64,000 nucleotides of DNA from Curvularia sp. ZM96 (taxonomy: Eukaryota > Ascomycota > Dothideomycetes > Pleosporales > Pleosporaceae). A model generated the notes under the pieces. That model was not told where the DNA came from, searched no databases, and saw only the letters and a list, made by a program, of their open reading frames with translations. Below are positions 23,262-34,828 of this stretch, piece by piece (the stretch's first letter is position 1; the number at the start of each line of letters is the position of its first letter). The stretch is taken from contig JAJGBQ010000005.1 of assembly GCA_022457065.1 (NCBI GenBank), positions 3,906,001 through 3,970,000 on the forward strand. The letters are read 5' to 3'. The translations under genes and the position numbers were made by a program.

Positions 23262-24771
23262 ATGAGGAAGACTTTACTGCTGTGCTTTATCCACGGCTTC
23301 AAGGTATGTCTGCTTCTTCTTGCACCGCTGCGGGGTAGGACCGAGTCCATACGTCATCGCTGCGTGTCGTCTCAGGTTAAGAGGTCAAGCTATCGGCATC
23401 GCGATGAGCACGAAAGCATGCTAACACATGCAACAACAGGGCGGGGACCAGACGTTCAAGACCTTTCCGAGCCATGTCAAGGCGCTGCTCCAGCATGCGC
23501 TGCCCAAGGTGACGGTCCTCGCCATTACGTATCCGCAGTTTGAAACCAGAGGCGACCTGCACGAGTGCGTAGGCCGGTTCAAGGAATGGCTGCAGAACAA
23601 GATCATCGATCTCGAGGTGGCCAACTCGACTCCCTCGCCCACCGTCGATCCCTCGGTGCGAACCATCCTTGTAGGCCATTCCATGGGCGGTATCGTCGCC
23701 GCGGAGACATTGCTCTCCATTCTCGCCGACCAGCCGATACATTCGCAATCGAATTCCCAAACGGGTGACGAATCGCTATCTGAGCATTCGACCCTCATGT
23801 TTCCCTACATACAAGGCATCCTTGCCTTTGATACGCCGTACCTGGGCATTGCCCCCGGCGTAGTAGCCCATGGTGCTGAGAAACACTGGAACACGGCGAG
23901 CTCAGCGTACTCTGCATACACCAACTTGGCTAGTGCTTTTGGATGGGGTGCCAAAGACACTGCACCCAGTGCGGTCGATACGAGCAAGATGCTTCCTGCC
24001 CCTTCGGCGTCCTCGAGTGCAGATGCGGCATCGGCGCCTTTGTGGCAACGGTATGGCAAAGTGGCCATGTTTGCGGGTGCGGCGGGCGCCATTGCAGCGG
24101 GCAGCGCTGCAGCATACATGAAGAAAGACCAGATCACTCAAGGTGTCTCTTGGGCAACATCGCATCTGGAGTTTGTCGGTGTCCTTGCCCGGCCCGAGGA
24201 ACTACGTAAGCGACTGCAGAAGATCGTCAAGCTCACTGAATCACAAGAGCTTGGCTTCTGCAACATGTATACCACCCTGGGTCACGCCATAAACAGCGAA
24301 AACAAGGAGCAAGGTTGGACGGGGAAAGTCGCAGGTAAAGACCGCACATTTTGTAACCTACCCAAAGGACCATTGAAGGAATTCTTCATACCGGCTGTAA
24401 ACGACAAGGCGACGGCGGAGACTTGGGCTCACACATCCATGTTCGATCCCCGTAATAACCCAGGCTACTACACGCTCAGTGAGACGGCCAAAGAAAAGAT
24501 TATCGAATGGACTGAGCCGACGGAGTGGTATGAGGACAGCGAAGGTCCACTGGTGGGAGAGGTAGGCGAGGAGGCGGAGATTGTAGAACGCCAAGAGGTG
24601 GATGAGCAGATGCAGAAGGAGGCTGACATGAAGGAGGCAGAGGAGCTCAAGGCAGCGAGGGAAAGGGGGGATGTAGATGCTCTGGAGGAGGAAGGCGAGT
24701 TTGTGGATTTGAAGAGGGCGGGAGAGGCGGATGAGTGGGAAGACGAGGCAAGGAAGAGGAGGGAGTTGTGA
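23262..24771 (+). CDS. Alpha/beta-hydrolase fold protein (lipase/esterase-like)
   Basis: Two exons (23262-23303, 23440-24771) with a 136-nt intron encode 457 aa. The first exon supplies only 14 residues, MRKTLLLCFIHGFK, which join to GGDQTF to give the oxyanion-hole motif FIHGFKGGDQTF. The nucleophile elbow is VGHSMGG with Ser95. After it come FDTPYLGIAP and a small-residue hydrophobic stretch (VAMFAGAAGAIAAGSAAAYM, about 220-240) that could anchor the protein in a membrane. The last ~80 residues are Glu/Lys-rich and probably coiled coil. Conserved in ascomycetes as an uncharacterised hydrolase; substrate unknown. The splice is the only way to obtain the HG motif in frame, so I trust the short first exon. 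Confidence 0.9.
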
Positions 24772-25335
24772 AGAAGAGGGAGTTGGGTATACCCGTTGCA
24801 TGTTTATCGACCTGTAGAAAAGTAACCGGAGACTGGTCAGACGATTACCTCTAATTTCAATGCAATGTTAGACGTTTTCCCATGTTTTTCTGTTGTTAAC
24901 CCTAGGGGGTGATATTTGCAGAGCCACTGCGCCATTGGTGCCAGCTTCGACGAGCAAAAACTAGTTCGACTCTCCTCGCCCCATTTGCATATGTAGGTAA
25001 GTGTCCCAGGGTGGAATAGCTGCATGTAGGGTTCATCAATTACAGGCTACATCCCAATCGCTAATTTTCTGTCCCGGGGTCCCGGAAAAAGGGCTAGCGC
25101 ATAGCGGGAGCAGCCTGGCTTCCCTGTTTCCCGTCTCTCCCGGAGCTACGGGTAGATACTTGATCATGCGAGGGGTCTGCCAACATCACGGACATCGACA
25201 TCCAACCTTTTTTTTCTTCTTCTCTCTCAGAATATACATATATTTCAACATTTTTATTTCTCTTTCCCATCAAGGATTGAGTTGGTTAGAACAGTTGGTT
25301 TATCAAATAATATACAACATGGAAACTGGATACGG
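24772..25335. other. Convergent intergenic stretch
   Basis: 564 bp between the 3' ends of two genes. No further feature recognised. Confidence 0.5.
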
Positions 25336-26538
25336 TTACACCTCGTCAATGTCCATCCAATCGGGATCATCGTCATCTTCTTCGTCTTCGTCTTCATCAT
25401 CCGCATCCTGCGTATCCTCACTACCCGACGTGTCGGACGGCGACCGCCGCATTCGAACGACAAGGTCCCTGTCGCTGCGCTCGAAGTCGTCGCGCCACAT
25501 ATCCAGGGCCTCGCTGCAGCCAACAAAGTACAAGTAGCCCACCTCGCCGGCGACCTTTCTCGCCTGGCGCTCCTGCTCCTCGCGCTCTTCCCGCTGCTTC
25601 AGCGTCTCGATGAAGCCAGGCTCACACGGCACATCGTCGGACGTCTCCGAGTACGAGAGGGAGCTGCGCGGCGGCCGGGGCCGCGTCGTGTTCCCGCGTG
25701 CTCGTCGCTCGGCCATGCGACCTTGCTCCTTGATGCAGCGGTACTGGCGCCAGCTGAAGAAGCCTGGGATGGGCCAGTCCCAGAAGGCGGCGGCGATTTC
25801 AAAGTCGGGGCTCAAACCGTGCTTGCGACGCACGGCGGCTTCGGTCTTGTTGCGAGCTTTCCAGGCTTCGCGGAGGGCGAGTGTTTCCTTGGTCTGGGAA
25901 CGAAGATTGATAATGATTTGGAGGAGTTCAGGGCTGCCTTGGCCGAGGCGTCTTCGAGGCTTGGCATGCTTGCGATGTTGGTTGCGTGAGGGGGCGCGCT
26001 GGTGTTGCGAGGTGGTGTCGAGGGCGCCCGTCTTCTCCCACCAAGCCACGTAGGATACCGCTTGCGCCTCAGGCACGCTGGTGGGGTACGATGCTGACAT
26101 GGAGTCACAGACGGCGCACAGCGAGGGACTTTGGGACAAGACTGCTGCCTGGACGGGGCGGGTCCCCGATCGTTTGTGCGCATCGTCCCACCCTTGCTCG
26201 CGTTCCCACCGCAGTTGATCGTCCCTCCTCGTCTTCTCGAACCGCTGCTTTGCGATCAAGTACCCCTTTCTGGCATGGTTCCACTGCTGGTCGCGCAGAT
26301 GCTCGGGCGGATTTAAGCCCCCTTTACTTGCCAGCCTCTTGAGTGCAGCATCGGTATTTGCCCGGGCTCGAGAAAGGGTGCACTGGGGGCACCACGGTAC
26401 ATGATCCGAACTGGAGGGGTGGATACTATGGCCACATTTGCTAGCTGTCCGGACCAGATGGCCGTAAAACGAGTAGGGAAAAGGCAGCTTTTTGTCTGAA
26501 GCGTCCGGCGAGACGTCTGGGGTGAGCATCATCGGCAT
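25336..26538 (-). CDS. Hypothetical protein with acidic C-terminus
   Basis: A single-exon frame of 400 aa from the ATG at 26538 (MPMMLTPDVSPD); the longer frame begins with TTG. Residues about 30-60 hold C(GHSIHPSSSDHVPW)CPQC, a possible small zinc site, and a second CAVC follows near 150. The middle is Arg/Lys/Glu-rich. A Trp/Phe-rich patch (FWDWPIPGFFSWRQYRC) lies near 260. The tail is a run of Asp/Glu coded by a tca/tct/tcg repeat (25363-25400 on the plus strand). I recognise no family. Composition and length suggest a real, perhaps nuclear, protein. Confidence 0.65.
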   Translation of the reverse strand: MPMMLTPDVSPDASDKKLPFPYSFYGHLVRTASKCGHSIHPSSSDHVPWCPQCTLSRARANTDAALKRLASKGGLNPPEHLRDQQWNHARKGYLIAKQRFEKTRRDDQLRWEREQGWDDAHKRSGTRPVQAAVLSQSPSLCAVCDSMSASYPTSVPEAQAVSYVAWWEKTGALDTTSQHQRAPSRNQHRKHAKPRRRLGQGSPELLQIIINLRSQTKETLALREAWKARNKTEAAVRRKHGLSPDFEIAAAFWDWPIPGFFSWRQYRCIKEQGRMAERRARGNTTRPRPPRSSLSYSETSDDVPCEPGFIETLKQREEREEQERQARKVAGEVGYLYFVGCSEALDMWRDDFERSDRDLVVRMRRSPSDTSGSEDTQDADDEDEDEEDDDDPDWMDIDEV

Positions 26539-27137
26539 GGCGGAGACAATGGCCTGGTTGGTGGATCTGCAGGTTGAGGGTCGCAAAAGTGCTCGTGTGC
26601 ATTATTATTATTGCTGGTGGGTTTGACGGTTATGGGGTCGCGTGATGTGGTGGACCACAGCCAGGCGAGAGGGGACTGGTCCAGCAAAATCAAAATCGAG
26701 GCAGCCGTCGAGGTCAGTTTTAAGCCGCCGGAGGAGAGAAAACAAAAACCTTTGCCAACAACATCAACAGTACGAATCTGCGAAGACCAGGGGCAGAGGA
26801 GGTGTGCGTAATGCGGCACCTTTTAAACTGCTTCAGCCCTGTTCAACGAGGCGCGCAAGCGCGTCATTGTGGTGGCCGCCTATTGGCCGGCCCGTCGCAG
26901 CAGGCACACGCCCATCACTCATGGACGCCTACGGGCCCTGCCTAGCGCTCTTCCACCCACCCTGCTGACGGGAAACGTGGGGGCAACCCCGGGACTACAA
27001 CGCATCGCCTGTGACTTGGCACCACCACATGCGTGGCCGCGGTGAAGGTCCCGTTGCCACTCGAACATGGTTGCGTACACAGCCACGAGACCGCTAGGAT
27101 CGACAGGTATGTAATAGTCGGTCCGGTGGCAAGACTA

Positions 27138-27460
27138 CCATTTCGACTACGTTGGGCATGACTATCCTTTCTGGACGCCAAATCCACTTACTACAATTTC
27201 GAGCATGAGCTCTTGGACGGATACTATTACTTCTGCGCGTCAAGTTTATCTACTCGGATATCAGCTATGGGTTTGCATCATTATATCTTCACGCCAAGTC
27301 TTTCTTCGTCGATTTGACTATGAGCTCTTAGTTGGGCATTATTATTTTTTTCCAAATCGACTACAAGTTCGAGTATGAGCCCTCGGGCGGGTACTTCACT
27401 GCTTCATTTCAAGTCTACCTACCACAGTTCGAATATGAGCTCTCAGTTGAGCATTGTGAA
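27138..27460. repeat. Degenerate ~55-65-bp tandem array
   Basis: About six units recur with the core cga(g/c)tatgagctct(t/c)(a/g)gttgggcattatta, a T/C-rich middle and an end like caagtc(t)acctac. Clear starts lie near 27138, 27195, 27316, 27371 and 27431; the unit near 27261 is most decayed. Examples are cgagcatgagctcttggacgg, gactatgagctcttagttgg, cgagtatgagccctcgggcgg and cgaatatgagctctcagttg. Units differ by many substitutions, so the array is old. It lies 200-500 bp upstream of the gene at 27660. Confidence 0.65.
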
Positions 27461-27480
27461 CTCGCTCCGTGCCGAGTGCT

Positions 27481-27499
27481 GCTGTTTGCAGCAAACAGC
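27481..27499. repeat. Perfect inverted repeat gctgtttgc-a-gcaaacagc
   Basis: Nine-base arms around one central A, just after the tandem array and 160 bp upstream of the ATG at 27660. It could be a dimeric factor-binding site or a hairpin. Confidence 0.6.
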
Positions 27500-27659
27500 T
27501 AGGCCCACTGTTCTATCACTAGGAGAGTGAAGGGACAAACGCAGCCTGATTGGCTGCCGCTTTCACTGACGCCGCATGGCCAAAACAACAGTCCCTGATG
27601 TTATCTCACTACTTCTACTTATCAGCAATTCGATCACCGTGACTATACTGCCTTAGATT

Positions 27660-29394
27660 ATGGAGGAGAAGCGACCGCAACTACCACGACGGCCGCCGTC
27701 GTTCAACCCCGAAGCAGCAACTTTTAGTCCAACAAAGGGCAACGCTATGCTATGGCCCTCAGCTGGCAAGCATGGACTGACTCCGCCTGCGAGCCCTCGG
27801 AAGACCGCTGTAACCCCAGCCACTGCTAAAGGTGAATATCGTCCAACGCAGACTCGGTGTTGTCATTAATAGTTCGGATATAGACGAGTCTCCCTTTAGA
27901 ACAGCCCGAGAACTGCGACCCATATATGAAGCAGTCGACGAGGCCAACGGTTCACGTGCTCAGCCAGATCCAGGTTACATGCCATTAGATCTACACGACC
28001 TGATTCGAGGTGAGGCTCGGCACATCACCGCTCACATGCTCACTACTAATGTAGCAAATAACTGCATAGCCTTGGAGCGAGCTCAACGCGAAGCAGAAAA
28101 ACACTTTCCCACGATGCAATCCATCGACACGCCAATGCCCTATCTTCCGCCAGGCCTCTTCTCCCCGCAACGCCACAAACCCAACTTCAGTGCCCCGGCA
28201 GTCGACGAGCTCAGCAAGACGCTCGGGCTGCCAGGTGTGATGAGCAAAGAAAAGGCTGGCGAAGAAGTACCAGTATGTCTCCATGATGTCTCAAACTCTG
28301 AGGACGGTACTAATAGGAATCCTTTTAACAAGCTCATGGAACAAGCTCTCGATAAGCCGTTGACTGCCAACACCCTGGCTCACTATATGAGCAGCCCGGA
28401 TAGAGTCACAAAAACAGCACATCCAAGTCGTCCTAGCCGTGCCTTTGGTGTGCAACGACAGAAGGTTAACAAAGAATTCTCGGATGCCTGGAAAGCCACA
28501 GCAGCGGTGGACTTGACTCCTAGCCATCACTTGGACATACCACTAGAGCAGATGAACGGAGAGGACCCGGCTACAAAGACAGTCCAACCGCCTCCTGGCT
28601 TCTACGGCGAGAATCCCCGCATGATCCAAGCCGAAGAGCCGCAAACCGCCTCCTCCGTCATCCTGGACCCTCAACCCATACCCACAGCACCCTCAAACTT
28701 CGGCAGGGCCCGCCGCTTCAGCGACCTCCAGTCCCCCAATTCACTTCAGCTCCACCATCCCCAGTACCGTGTCCCAGGTAGCAGACGGCATACGCGCCCC
28801 CGCGCATCCACGCGTAGCAAACGCAGCGACCAAGGTCCGGAACCCTCTGCCGCAGACATCTACCCCGACGATGCCGTCTACATGCCCCCCAACGGCCCGT
28901 CTTCGACCCGCCGCCCTTCCTTCGCCCTTCCTGACCCCCACATCACCACCCTGCAAGAGTACACTTTAGCCCCTCCCCCACATCTCAGCACCCAGCGCGC
29001 CATAATCGAAGATCCCACCCTGTGGCCCACTCCTGCAGAAGTCTACGCCGGAAAAGCTCCCCCTTCTACTATCCAACAACAACAACCCCCCTCCTCACCC
29101 ATTCAACCCCCCGCTGCTCTCGCCGCACCAAGTACTGTCTTCGACCTCTTCGCAGACCACTGTCCCCCCTCTGAGGCAGACATGCACGAGGCAGACGGCC
29201 AAGTCGACGCTCTGATCAATTTCGCGCCGTATCTTTTCGCCCTCGACTTATCCGATGCGATTATGCGCGACGAGAGGCCGTTGACGCCCGGTCAAGAAGA
29301 TGGTTCGCGGTACGGATTGAGGTTTCATGGGATTGGACTGGGAGATTGTTGGAAGGGTGCCGCACCGGCAGGGAGTGATCGAGTAGGATTTTGA
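27660..29394 (+). CDS. Hypothetical Pro-rich protein
   Basis: Two exons (27660-27831, 27884-29394) with a 52-nt intron encode 560 aa. The start is MEEKRPQLPRRPPSFNPEA and includes TPPASPRK. The splice joins PATAK-D-ESPFRTARELRPIY in phase. Residues about 60-120 (RTARELRPIYEAVDEAN … GEARHITAHMLTTNVANNC) look helical and conserved. From about 190 to 480 the protein is Pro/Ser-rich and disordered. A helical C-terminus (ALINFAPYLFALDLSDAIM) closes it. No catalytic motif, signal peptide or membrane segment. Other acceptors at AATAG or GCAG in the intron are out of phase, which decided the splice. Confidence 0.7.
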
Positions 29395-29889
29395 TGAGAG
29401 GGTGGGTGTGGGATGACCTCGTCTCTTTTTAAAAGTCAGTGGATGGGTTTTGTGGGTTGAATGCTGGCGTTGGGGATTGACAATGTACTATGCTGTGCTT
29501 GCAAAGGCGATGCCTGGCTTGCTACGCCTAAGGAGAGGAGCGGCATCAAGAATGATAGGCGGTGTGTATGGAGTTGGGGATAAGAAGACAAAACTCCTTC
29601 AATCAAAACTCTAGTTTGAAGAACTTCCAAATACAGACAATGGCTTATTGCACGGAGTTTTTTTTTCTTTCAAGAAAGACTCCATCAGTAATACTTCATG
29701 AGCACCATAGCCGAAAAATGTTCATAGGTCTGATAACAATGTCTACAGGCTAACGCGTGAGTGCTCCAACGCCCCACCAATATCCAAGTCCTAGTTCGTA
29801 TCGTCGTGGCCGAATAAATCTTATCCCAATTGGACTCAAAGGTCTACCTCATAAACCCCACTTCTCAGCTCTCAATACTGAGCCTAGAA
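29395..29889. other. Convergent intergenic stretch
   Basis: 495 bp between two 3' ends. No feature recognised. Confidence 0.5.
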
Positions 29890-31543
29890 TTACGAAGACG
29901 GATTGACGTGTGGCTTGAGGTCCAGTGGCTGAGAACTTTGTTCCTGCTGTTGCGGCGGCGTTGCGTCGCCCGAGCCGCTGGCCTGAGGGGTTCCTACTCC
30001 AGAAAGTGGGCTGATGGTGCCACTGGGTGGAACGGGGATCTTGATATCCTCGGGACTACCGGGAACCATTGATTCGGGAAGCCCAGGGATCTTGATGCGC
30101 TTTGCAACGTTGTTGTACGACGAGGGTATGATCTAGCGTTGTCAGTCACTGTAAGTTGAGGACAGGGATAGGGTGCCCTACCTCGATGATCTCATCACGA
30201 GGGAATTCGAGCTTGGGGATATCTGCAGCATTACATGCCATGAGATATCCGTAGAGCACACGAAGCACGGATTCGTGGGCAATGATGAGAAGATCATTTT
30301 CCTCACGCTCTAGCTCGAGAATGATGGGCTCCATGCGCACAGCAAGATCGTGGTACGACTCTGCACGTGGGTATCGGTGGTGGTACGGATCTGCTTCGTG
30401 CTTCTTGACTTCTTCGGGGAACTCTTCACGGATCTTGGCTTCCGACATCTTCTCGCAGACACCAGGGTTCATCTGGCTCATTTGTGAGCGTTGTCTTACG
30501 CGGTAGCCCATTGAGGCGAGAACCTCTGATGTCTGCACCGTCCTTCGGCGTGTCGAGGTCCAGATGGTTAGTGGTTTCAAGGAGGCATCCGTCGCTCCCG
30601 ATTCAATCAACTTCTGCTTCTCTTCTTCACGGTACTTCAACAACACTTCGCTCATCTTCCTGGCGTACTCGTGGCCTTCTGGTGAGAGACTTGCGTCGGC
30701 CTTGTACGAATCCTCCTCTCGGGTCGTTCCTGCACGAGCAAAATATGTTTGCCGCGACTTGATGTGGAGATTAAGCAGATAGAAAACAATGCGCTGGGAG
30801 AGATATCCGAACGCGCAATTGTTTACGATGACCCGTTCGCCAGCGTTGATCATCTTGATCCAATGTAGATCAGTCTCTTCCATAGTCTCAAAATGCGGTA
30901 TCCGCGCGTTGATGCGTGCTAGGTAGTCTTGGACGGCGTCCTCGTCCTTCCAGCCTTTGTAGTCTGGCGAAGAGATCTTGACGCGCCGAACATTCTCCTG
31001 GATGATGCGTTCATCGGTGCAGTGTGATTCAATAAAGACCGTTTGGATGCCGTTCTTTGCAAACTCCTTGGCTAACGACCGCCGGCCCTGGCTGATGGCG
31101 TTGACAGCGTCGTAGATGGCCACTTGGCCTTTGTCGTTCTCCAGAAAGTGGTAGATGTCGTCGCGGCATTTCTTCAAGATCTTGTTCCGGAGCAGAACGG
31201 ACTGAGGTGCTGCGTTCAGGAAAAAGTAGTCTTCAGGGACGTCTTTGCCCGGGCCAAGCGTAGCCCGACGGTAGTCGCCGAGATGAAACACGTGAGTCTT
31301 GACCCCGAGCCAGCGCAAGTAGCGGGCCAGGGCAACAGAGGTGTGTGTCTTCCCTCGAGCCGGGAGTCCACAGGTGGCGATGACTATCCGGCCTGAATGG
31401 AAGAGGCGGCCCGATTCTGTACTATAGAGCTGGGCGGGAGCCATTTCTTCCCTGGCCGGCAGATCGTGGATAGCGTCGACAGCAGTACTCGACCGCCGCC
31501 GGAAGCGGGGCGAGTTTGCGTAGATCTCCGCCGTACTGTTCAT
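29890..31543 (-). CDS. 6-phosphofructo-2-kinase with defective fructose-2,6-bisphosphatase domain
   Basis: Two exons (31543-30182, 30132-29890) with a 49-nt intron encode 534 aa. The kinase domain has the P-loop GLPARGKT (59-66), HLGDYRR, IYDAVNAI and SSPDYKGW, all expected for making fructose 2,6-bisphosphate, the activator of phosphofructokinase. The phosphoglycerate-mutase-like domain follows, but the phospho-histidine motif RHGE reads RAGT (Arg270-Ala271-Gly272). The partner residues remain: Glu364 in GVCEKM and His423 in AHESVLR. The phosphatase should therefore be inactive, as in yeast Pfk26, where that His is also lost. After the intron comes an 80-residue Pro/Gly-rich tail. I chose ATG 31543 (MNSTAEIYANSP); an in-frame ATG at 31570 is possible, but the longest frame begins with TTG. 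Confidence 0.93.
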
Positions 31544-32174
31544 GGTGAGTGAATGTCTTCGCCAGGCCATGTGCAATGCTGCTGTTTGATCATGGCTGCG
31601 GAAAGTGGGGTCATAGCACTCACAGTAGGGTGTCCATGGCTGCAAATGGGTAAAGTCTATGGAGAGAAAAATAAGGGTATTGAGAAGAGAGCGGACTTGG
31701 AGAACAAAAGGAAACGGCAGCTCGTTAAGCAAATGGTGACCTAGGTATGGGATGGTTCAAGAAGGTCACGGCACCCGCTATGTCCACAGGTGTGCCGAGC
31801 GACGTCAGCGAAAGGCGCGACAACCCGCGACAGATCAATGCAGCGATTCTACCAGGCCGCGTCGCAGGACTGTCTGAGAAAAGCAGTCAGTGTTTGGAGG
31901 AATTTGGTCGTCGAAAAGCCCAACGAGCAATGCAATTGTCCGCTGCCGTCCATGTTGCTGGCCGTCGAAGATAACGGAATCGGGACGCCGCGTGGGCTAG
32001 CGCCTATTATGTCATCCAGTAACTGGAGAAAATGTTCACGATATCATCACTGCCCAGCGACTGCGACGCATCACAGCAACCCCCAACTTCCGGCCGCCAT
32101 TTCCAACCCCTCCCCTGCCGGTCCTTCCTCTCCCACAGGCAGCTCCTAGTTGGAAATCGACGCATTCTCTCGTC
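31544..32174. other. Divergent promoter region
   Basis: 631 bp shared by the PFK-2 gene (minus) and Tom40 (plus). No repeat or RNA gene seen. Confidence 0.5.
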
Positions 32175-33388
32175 ATGGCTACCCCGCTGCAGCTCAGCAA
32201 CCCGGCGCAGGAACACGCTGTGGCCGACATCCTCTCACGGCCTCGCGCAGCCAACACCGGCCCATTCGCACACTTCCTCAACGCATACGATGCCTTCCAG
32301 GACCGGAGAGATGCATTGGGCCTCAGCAACCCCGGCACAGTCGAGAACATTGCACGAGAGGTCCAGCGCGATGTCTTTCTGAACAACTCCAGCTTTTCAG
32401 GCCTGCGCGCCGAGCTCACAAAGGCCTTCAGCGCTGCCCCGCTCTTCCAGGTTGCACACTCGCTATCTATGGGATCGCAGGTCATGCCTCCGTACTCATA
32501 CATGGTTCTCTACGGATCGCCAAGAGTAGGTCTTCCGGCTGCTGTGTTAATTTTTTTCCCTCAAGCTGATCATCTCCCAGGTATTCATGCAAGGAAACAT
32601 TGACAATGAACTTGCCTTCTCCGGCCGCTTCAACTGGCGCTGGACGTCAGCATTCGTTTCCAAGGCCGCTGTCCAACTCACCTCGCAAGGCAACATGGTC
32701 TCGCTTGAGAACGATTACACGGGCGCCGACTTTTCTGCCTCGCTAAAGGCCGTCAACCCCTCCATACTCGATGGTGGTATCACTGGTATGCTCATGGCAA
32801 GCTACCTTCAGTCGGTCACCTCAAGGCTCTCACTCGGTATCGATGCTTTCTGGACACGCCCCGCTATGGCCTACCCACCCGAGCTGAACGTCTCATATGC
32901 GGCGCGCTACAGGACCGAGGACTGGATGGCCTGCGGTCAGATCCTCCCCGACCGTGGTGTATTGGAGGCTTCTTACTGGCGCAAGCTCACAGACAAGGTT
33001 GAGACGGGTATCAACTGTAACTTGGCATTCGCTGGCATTGGCCCCGGAGGCCCCATGGCTGGCCCGCAGAAGGAGGGCAATGTCACAATTGGTGCCAAGT
33101 ACGACTTCCGTCAGTCGTCTTTCAGGGCGCAGATCGACAATCAGGGCAAAGTAGCGTGTCTGCTGGAGAAGATGATTGCGCCACCAATTCGCGTAACCTT
33201 CTCAGGCGAGATCGACCACAAGGCAGTACGTCATAGCAAAATGGAAGATTCAGCGAACAGTGCTAACAAACATGCAGAACGCCGCCAAGCTCGGTCTGGC
33301 CGTCGCGATAGAAGCAGCCGACGAGGCTGTCATGGAGCAGCAAGAACAACAGGGTGCCGCCATGTCCGCCGGCTCGATCCCTTTTTAA
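32175..33388 (+). CDS. tom40: Tom40, channel of the mitochondrial outer-membrane translocase
   Basis: Three exons (32175-32525, 32581-33225, 33278-33388) with 55- and 52-nt introns encode 368 aa. It is a member of the porin-3 family that forms the beta-barrel pore for import of nearly all mitochondrial precursors. Family blocks include NPGTVENIAREVQRDVFLNN, FSGLRAELTKAFS, FQVAHSLSMGS, YGSPRVFMQGNIDNE (across intron 1), GRFNWRW and RLSLGIDAFW. The alternating pattern of the rest fits a 19-stranded barrel. The short last exon completes the C-terminal strand and a Glu/Gln/Ala-rich tail ending in GSIPF. The length is about right for fungal Tom40. Its 3' end faces that of Tom22, 660 bp away. Confidence 0.96.
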
Positions 33389-34046
33389 ACACCTCTCTCC
33401 ACACTGACACCCATGTATCGACTATAATACCATGACTCTTCTCTTTGCTGTATTACCACCTTTCTTGGAGCGAGCGCAGTCTGAGGAAAAAAGTATCTAC
33501 CCCCACCCACCATGCGGATTGGTTACGGTACTGCATGCGCGCCGATAGAGTGACCATTTTTCTTGCTGTAGCATCTTCACGAGTGTAAACGCGGCGCAAT
33601 GTTCGCATGGAATGGGCTACGAGCGCTTGGTAGGCCGGACCATGGCGGTTTATGTCTGTAACGCCCAGATGACTTTGACACCCGAGGCGATTGTATTTGT
33701 AAATATATGTATAGTGGCCGTGGGGTATCCACAAAAACCAAAAATCAAAAAAACCATCCAACAGACATTGCTCCTGGTACTTGTTCTTCACAACAGCGTA
33801 GATGAGCGTAAAACGCGGTACATTATCGTGGGGAGTCGAGAAATATAATACAGGTCGTTAACGGCTGGGGAGAAAAAGCTGCCGATTTCCGCTACATGTA
33901 CATGATCATTCCCCGTCCATGCACCAATCCCACTATCGTAACAAGACAGGTAAGAAAAAGTCTGCGCTTTGTGCCCGGTATCTGTCGAGAATGCCCCAGA
34001 ATGAGAGGCGAGGGGGAGATCACAGTCATTTTGAATTTGTATGTTT
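33389..34046. other. Convergent intergenic stretch between Tom40 and Tom22
   Basis: 658 bp of shared 3' region; no other feature seen. Confidence 0.5.
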
Positions 34047-34656
34047 TTACAAAGCGGGCTTTGCGCCCTGCGGCTGGCCTGGAATGGGCGCACCGGGAAC
34101 CATGAACTAATCGAGAAAGTTAGCATATGCGTTACAATATAGATAAGCCACGCGACCGGGTGAAACAAAACCACGTTTTTGCAAGCTAATAAAGAGAAAA
34201 TGTATACCTCATTCTGCGCCCTCTGCGCCTGCAGCTCTGCCCTCTCCTGCTCAACAATCATCTGCTCCTCGCTGTACGCCAGCGCCCACGGCACACCCAG
34301 CAACAGCGCACTGGTGCTAACAACCCACAGCGTCTTTCCGCCCAGACTCAAGCCGTTCTTGACCCACGAGGAAAGCTTGTTTGCTTTTGACGTGACGGAG
34401 CGCCGCGTGCTGGCGGGAATCATGTCTTGCAGCGCGGAAAGGCGCTCGAAAAAGGTTTCGTCGGGCTGCACCGAGTGCACGGAGGATGTGTCGGACTCTG
34501 TTGGTGGGAGATGTGTTAGCGGCAATGCGGCCAGGGGAATCAATTGTGCTGGAAAGGTGAGGACGTACCGGAGTCGGTGTCCCAGTCATCTTCGTCAATG
34601 GGGCCTTCCTGCTCGCGCAGAAACTCCTCGTCGGTGACTTCTGTGAGCTGGACCAT
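34047..34656 (-). CDS. tom22: Tom22, central receptor of the mitochondrial outer-membrane translocase
   Basis: Three exons (34656-34569, 34497-34208, 34106-34047) with 71- and 101-nt introns encode 145 aa. The N-terminus MVQLTEVTDEEFLREQE with an acidic stretch (DEDDWDTDSESD) is the cytosolic receptor part that binds presequences. A basic segment (RRSVTSKANKLSSWVKNG) precedes the single membrane helix (TLWVVSTSALLLGVPWALAY). A short inter-membrane-space tail ends in PGAPIPGQPQGAKPAL. The last intron interrupts before FMVPGAPI. The size and layout match fungal Tom22 (about 150 aa). Tom22 organises the TOM complex together with Tom40, encoded next door on the other strand. Confidence 0.95.
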
Positions 34657-34828
34657 CTTGGCGGTGGTTTAGATGAGGGGATTTGAGATGTAGCGAGTGA
34701 GAACCGGAGGCGGGAAGAAGGCCGGTTAGATGGATGTTGGGGTGGAGTTGGCGATGGGTGGTGGTGGTGTCGGGCCTCGAGCTGTGGTCGCTTGTGACGA
34801 TGATGGCGATGATGAACTTTTAGTGCAT

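Larger units (their letters stand above)
26539..27659. other. Gene-free stretch between divergent genes, containing a degenerate tandem array
   Basis: 1.1 kb. The right half is occupied by the ~60-bp repeat array (27138-27460) and a perfect palindrome (27481-27499). The left half is the promoter of the minus-strand gene. Confidence 0.55.
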
